Shown here one piece after another: positions 61,588 through 64,000 of a DNA stretch of 64,000 bases. Source of the stretch: CAZNOG01 sp964574635. Its GTDB lineage: Bacteria > Bacteroidota > Bacteroidia > Flavobacteriales_D > Cryomorphaceae. The position numbers and the translations under genes are program-made. The stretch spans positions 62,001-126,000 of the forward strand of contig CAZNOG010000004.1 of the NCBI GenBank assembly GCA_964574635.1, given 5' to 3'. The notes under the pieces are model-generated. The model made no database searches. It saw nothing but the letters and a program-made list of their open reading frames with translations, and was not told the DNA's origin. Every line of letters begins with the position of its first letter. Position 1 is the first letter of the stretch.

Positions 61588-61803
61588 ACGGGCGGTATCG
61601 GTTTGCATATGACTTGTGGAGATTTCGCAGCACTTTCCCTTCTCCCGAAAGGTACGGATCGAAAGCCTTGCATACAAACGTTTACCCGCCAAAAGGTATA
61701 CGCGTTGTCAGCCACTGTTTTTTTAAACTTTCAGTTCTACTTCTATTTCGCTCACACCGTCTTCAGGAGGTCCAAATCTTAATATGGCAATCGCTCCTTT
61801 CAT

Positions 61804-61893
61804 GCGCCAAAATCGCTCGATGGACACATCTTCTATGCCTCTACCCCATTCGGTCCATGGAAATATTCGCGTCTGATCTCTTTGTAAAGCCCG
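61804..61893 (-). mobile_element. Remnant of a DDE transposase (IS3-like)
   Basis: In two neighbouring minus-strand frames this short stretch gives ANISMDRMG and then GRGIEDVSIERFWR, together resembling the ISMDGKGRAIDNVFIERFWR-like end of an IS3-group integrase core, whose Glu is the last of the DDE triad. It lies exactly where hsdR similarity stops. No terminal repeats were seen, so it is only a scrap. Confidence 0.4.
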
Positions 61894-61895
61894 TC

Positions 61896-62879
61896 CCGTT
61901 TCCGTATTGGTGTTTTCCTCCACGCTTCCTTCCTGGAACTTGTTGAATTCCTCACGTGTTTGGCGGTCAAGGTCCTTTCGGTCCACGACGAAGAGGCACT
62001 TTTCAATGTCCGGATTGTCTTTGAGCAAAGTAGACGCTTTGAAAGATGTCAGCGTTTTCCCGCTTCCGGTGGTGTGCCAGATGTAGCCGTTCCCACGGTT
62101 TTGGTGGATGCAATCGACGATGGCTTTAACCGCGTAGATTTGGTATGGGCGCATGACGAGTATTTTCCGTTCACTTTCCACCAGCACCATGTACTTGCTT
62201 ATCATTTCGCCGAGGGTGCATTTTTTGAGGAATTTCTCGGTGAACGAATCCAGATGGGTGATCTTCTTATTTTTTTCATCCGCCAGTTGATACACCGGCA
62301 AGAACTGCTCGTCCGCGTTGAATCGGAAATGTTGGTTTTTATTGTTGGCAAAGTAGATGGTGTTGCTTCGGTTGCTCACGACGAACAACTGCATGAGTTT
62401 CCGTAGCCGTTGCCAGGCTCGTTTTTGTAGTCCACGATTTGCTGAATCGCCCTCCTGTGTGAAATATCCCCTTTTTTAAGTTCGATTTGCACTACGGGTA
62501 TACCGTTGATCAGCAGGATAATATCATAGCGCTGGAAACTGTTTTCCGTATTGATGCGCAACTGGCTTACCACTTCGAAGTCGTTCTTGCACCAGTCTTT
62601 GTTGTTTACCAGGGTGTAGTGCAAGGGCGTACCGTCTTCCCGCTGGAAATATTGCAGTTCCCTGAGTTTTTTGGAAGCCGCGAAAACGTCCGGTTCGATA
62701 ATATCTTCACGCAATCGTTGAAACTCGTTATCCGATAGACGCACGCGGTTTAGCGCTTCGAATTTGCTTTTGAAGTTCCGTTCAAGAGATTTCCTGTCGA
62801 CAATATCAGGTCGATGGGTGTATTTCAGCCCAATAAGCTGCTTGATCAGGTTTTCTTCTATATGCTGTTCCTAAATCAT
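61896..62879 (-). pseudogene. hsdR: Type I restriction enzyme R subunit, decayed 5' fragment
   Basis: Reading from an ATG at 62879, codon 3 is TAG, then the sequence continues as HIEENLIKQLIGLKYTHRPD, KFEALNRVRLSDNEFQRL and VNNKDWCKNDFEVVSQLRIN with RYDIILLINGIPVVQIELKK (PD-(D/E)XK nuclease). Near 62395-62405 a small deletion shifts the frame; after it come MQLFVVSNRSN and the Walker A motif TTGSGKT and FVVDRKDLDRQTREEF. Similarity ends at EENTNTE. Only about 320 of the usual 1000 residues remain, so the gene cannot work. No hsdM or hsdS was seen. Confidence 0.85.
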
Positions 62880-63069
62880 CCAAATCGTCTTTCCATAGGT
62901 CCTTGGGGTTTACTTCCGGAATCTCGGCGATTTCAAAAAGCAGATCAAGTCGGGGCCGTGGTCTATTTTGGGCATATCCGCTCACCCTGTTGCAGCTTTT
63001 CCCGAGTTTTTCAGCCGGCAGGGTCCGTGTAATTCTCTTCTTCGCCGGTACTTCCTTGATTCGGTTCAT
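62806..63069 (-). CDS. XRE-family regulator of the decayed restriction locus
   Basis: An 87-residue protein whose core, AEKLGKSCNRVSGYAQNRPR followed by LDLLFEIAEIPEVNPKDLWK, is a Cro/C1-type helix-turn-helix of the kind found before hsd genes. The ATG at 63069 gives a full N-terminal helix. The last 25 residues run into the start of hsdR in another frame and are not family-like, so the original stop was probably lost. It may still bind DNA, or be a relic. Confidence 0.6.
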   Translation of the reverse strand: MNRIKEVPAKKRITRTLPAEKLGKSCNRVSGYAQNRPRPRLDLLFEIAEIPEVNPKDLWKDDLDDLGTAYRRKPDQAAYWAEIHPST

Positions 63070-63181
63070 CCCCCTCCAAATTGATGTTGCCAAGATAGTC
63101 CAAAACTCCAATTGTCTCGTTTTTCGATGTACTCTTCGTTGGATTCGTTGTGGATGCGTACGAGTGTGGGTAAAGGGTTTT

Positions 63182-63194
63182 GGGTTTTTGTGGG
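63182..63194 (+). repeat. 3'-end motif copy 10
   Basis: GGGTTTTGGGTTTTTGTGGG then TGGGAC on the plus strand (core 63182-63194), 53 bases past the stop of the hydrolase on the minus strand. It lies in the AT-rich segment, so the motif occurs in accessory DNA too. Confidence 0.65.
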
Positions 63195-63246
63195 TGGGAC
63201 GTAGAGGGGGGGAATTGGGGCGGAAGAGTGGATTTGACGGTATTGT

Positions 63247-63789
63247 CTAAATTCGTTCAATGTCCCTGGCTACAATGGACATGTCATTATTCAATTGGTG
63301 TCCGCCATTTGAAATTTTACGAAAGGTGGCGTGATTCAGGGTTTGTTTATACTTCTCAAAATGAGAAAATGGTATTTCGTCATCGTCTTTACAGTGGTAA
63401 AAGAATATCGGCGTGTTTTTCGGTAACAAGACCGCATAGTTTTCATTTAGTTTCAAACCTTGTTTCCAATCTTCATTTCCACTCCAAAAAGGTGCAGCGA
63501 TGAGAAAAATTCCTTTAATTCTTTTAGAGACAGGATTTTCGGAAAGGCATTTCAATATCATTGATGCTCCAAATGAATGGCCGACTAAAATCAGATTGTC
63601 CTCCTTCTCGGTGATTTTATCGAGTATTGCCCGGGTCCAACCGTAATCCGGATCAGTTTCATTGGATTCAATTTCGGGATAATCTATTGCGTATTCGTTT
63701 CCCAAGGAATTTTTTAAGGAAGCCACCAGTTTTTTATCCGCCTCGTATCCCCCGTCTCCTCCACCCTGAATGAATAGGATGTATTTCAT
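63247..63789 (-). CDS. Alpha/beta hydrolase
   Basis: A 180-residue small hydrolase resembling the RBBP9/YdeN or dienelactone-type group. The nucleophile elbow GHSFGAS is at about residues 70-76, with Asp in HCKDDDEIPF and His in NGGHQLNND as likely triad partners. N-terminal FIQGGGDGGYEAD carries the oxyanion loop. It is AT-rich like the rest of this segment. Substrate unknown. No leader peptide is seen, so it is cytosolic. Confidence 0.8.
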   Translation of the reverse strand: MKYILFIQGGGDGGYEADKKLVASLKNSLGNEYAIDYPEIESNETDPDYGWTRAILDKITEKEDNLILVGHSFGASMILKCLSENPVSKRIKGIFLIAAPFWSGNEDWKQGLKLNENYAVLLPKNTPIFFYHCKDDDEIPFSHFEKYKQTLNHATFRKISNGGHQLNNDMSIVARDIERI

Positions 63790-64000
63790 TTGAACTCTAT
63801 TTGTTGGTGTTATGTGTTTTTAGGTTGGTGGGTGACGGTTTGAAGCTACCCGAAGGTGATAATTTCGAAGTACATCACTGTTAACCAAGCAGAAACTTTG
63901 ATAGAAGCACAGAGCGTTATTTAACCATTGGATCGCTAGTTTTGGGTGGGTGGTGTTATGGGTTGCTTTTCTCTATTCTTTGTTCCTTTAAGTTGTACGT
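63790..64000. other. AT-rich end of window
   Basis: No gene or repeat that I can support. TTTTGGGTGGG near 63939 resembles the 3'-end motif but lacks its core. Confidence 0.4.

Noticed and set aside
63066..63260. 64-residue minus-strand frame across motif copy 10
   Set aside because: It spans a repeat copy and has low-complexity Pro/Thr content; no support beyond an open frame.

Overview
The window reads as chromosome of a Bacteroidota bacterium, most likely a flavobacterium-like marine or environmental lineage of moderate GC content. Support comes from type IX secretion (T9SS) signatures (a PorP/SprF protein, a giant adhesin-like protein with a gliding-motility C-terminal domain, a protease with a Por-type sorting tail), from TAnnTTTG promoter boxes lying almost on start codons, from the lack of clear Shine-Dalgarno sites, and from Bacteroidota-typical families (DUF6150, YceI lipoprotein, NUMOD4/HNH regulator). 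No rRNA, tRNA, CRISPR array or replication origin was recognised.

Layout. 0-6.6 kb: an XRE regulator overlapping a heptose-bisphosphate phosphatase, a NUMOD4/HNH protein, a YceI lipoprotein, an S9 peptidase, a short-chain dehydrogenase that lacks its catalytic Tyr, and a family 2 glycosyltransferase. 6.7-10.5 kb: a large secreted M36 metalloprotease. 10.5-22 kb: a membrane protein, CBS and cold-shock proteins, a predicted metallopeptidase, a TPR protein, gyrA and clpC. 22-27.4 kb: a membrane phosphoesterase, HMG-CoA lyase, pyrD, smpB and superoxide dismutase. 28-33.9 kb: a complete seven-gene Mrp (Mnh) Na+/H+ antiporter operon. 34-40.5 kb: lipoate ligase, a FUSC-type membrane protein, a DUF6150 protein and paaABCD of the phenylacetyl-CoA epoxidase. 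40.5-46 kb: the T9SS adhesin/PorP pair. 46-55.6 kb: AhpD-like protein, cardiolipin synthase, glycosyltransferase, pdxH, a frameshifted miaE, yqgE, a class IV aminotransferase, a two-gene unit with a Spy-like protein, and a class III aminotransferase. 55.8-60.2 kb: two unknown small genes downstream of a WYL regulator, a secreted glycosidase-like protein and an LpxL-type acyltransferase. 60.2-64 kb: an AT-rich, decayed accessory segment with a lipoprotein, the wreck of a type I restriction gene (hsdR) with its XRE regulator, a transposase scrap and an alpha/beta hydrolase.

Three repeat systems cut across the annotation. (1) A 13-base core, GGGTTTTTGTGGG, with a conserved flank, occurs about ten times, nearly always just after a stop codon. 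(2) Three 150-225 base interspersed elements share a GGGCGTGCCC end and a CCTCACGCG end but carry different central hairpins. (3) A 24-base motif precedes each of the two unknown genes next to the WYL regulator, suggesting a small regulon. These are the least explained parts of the window.
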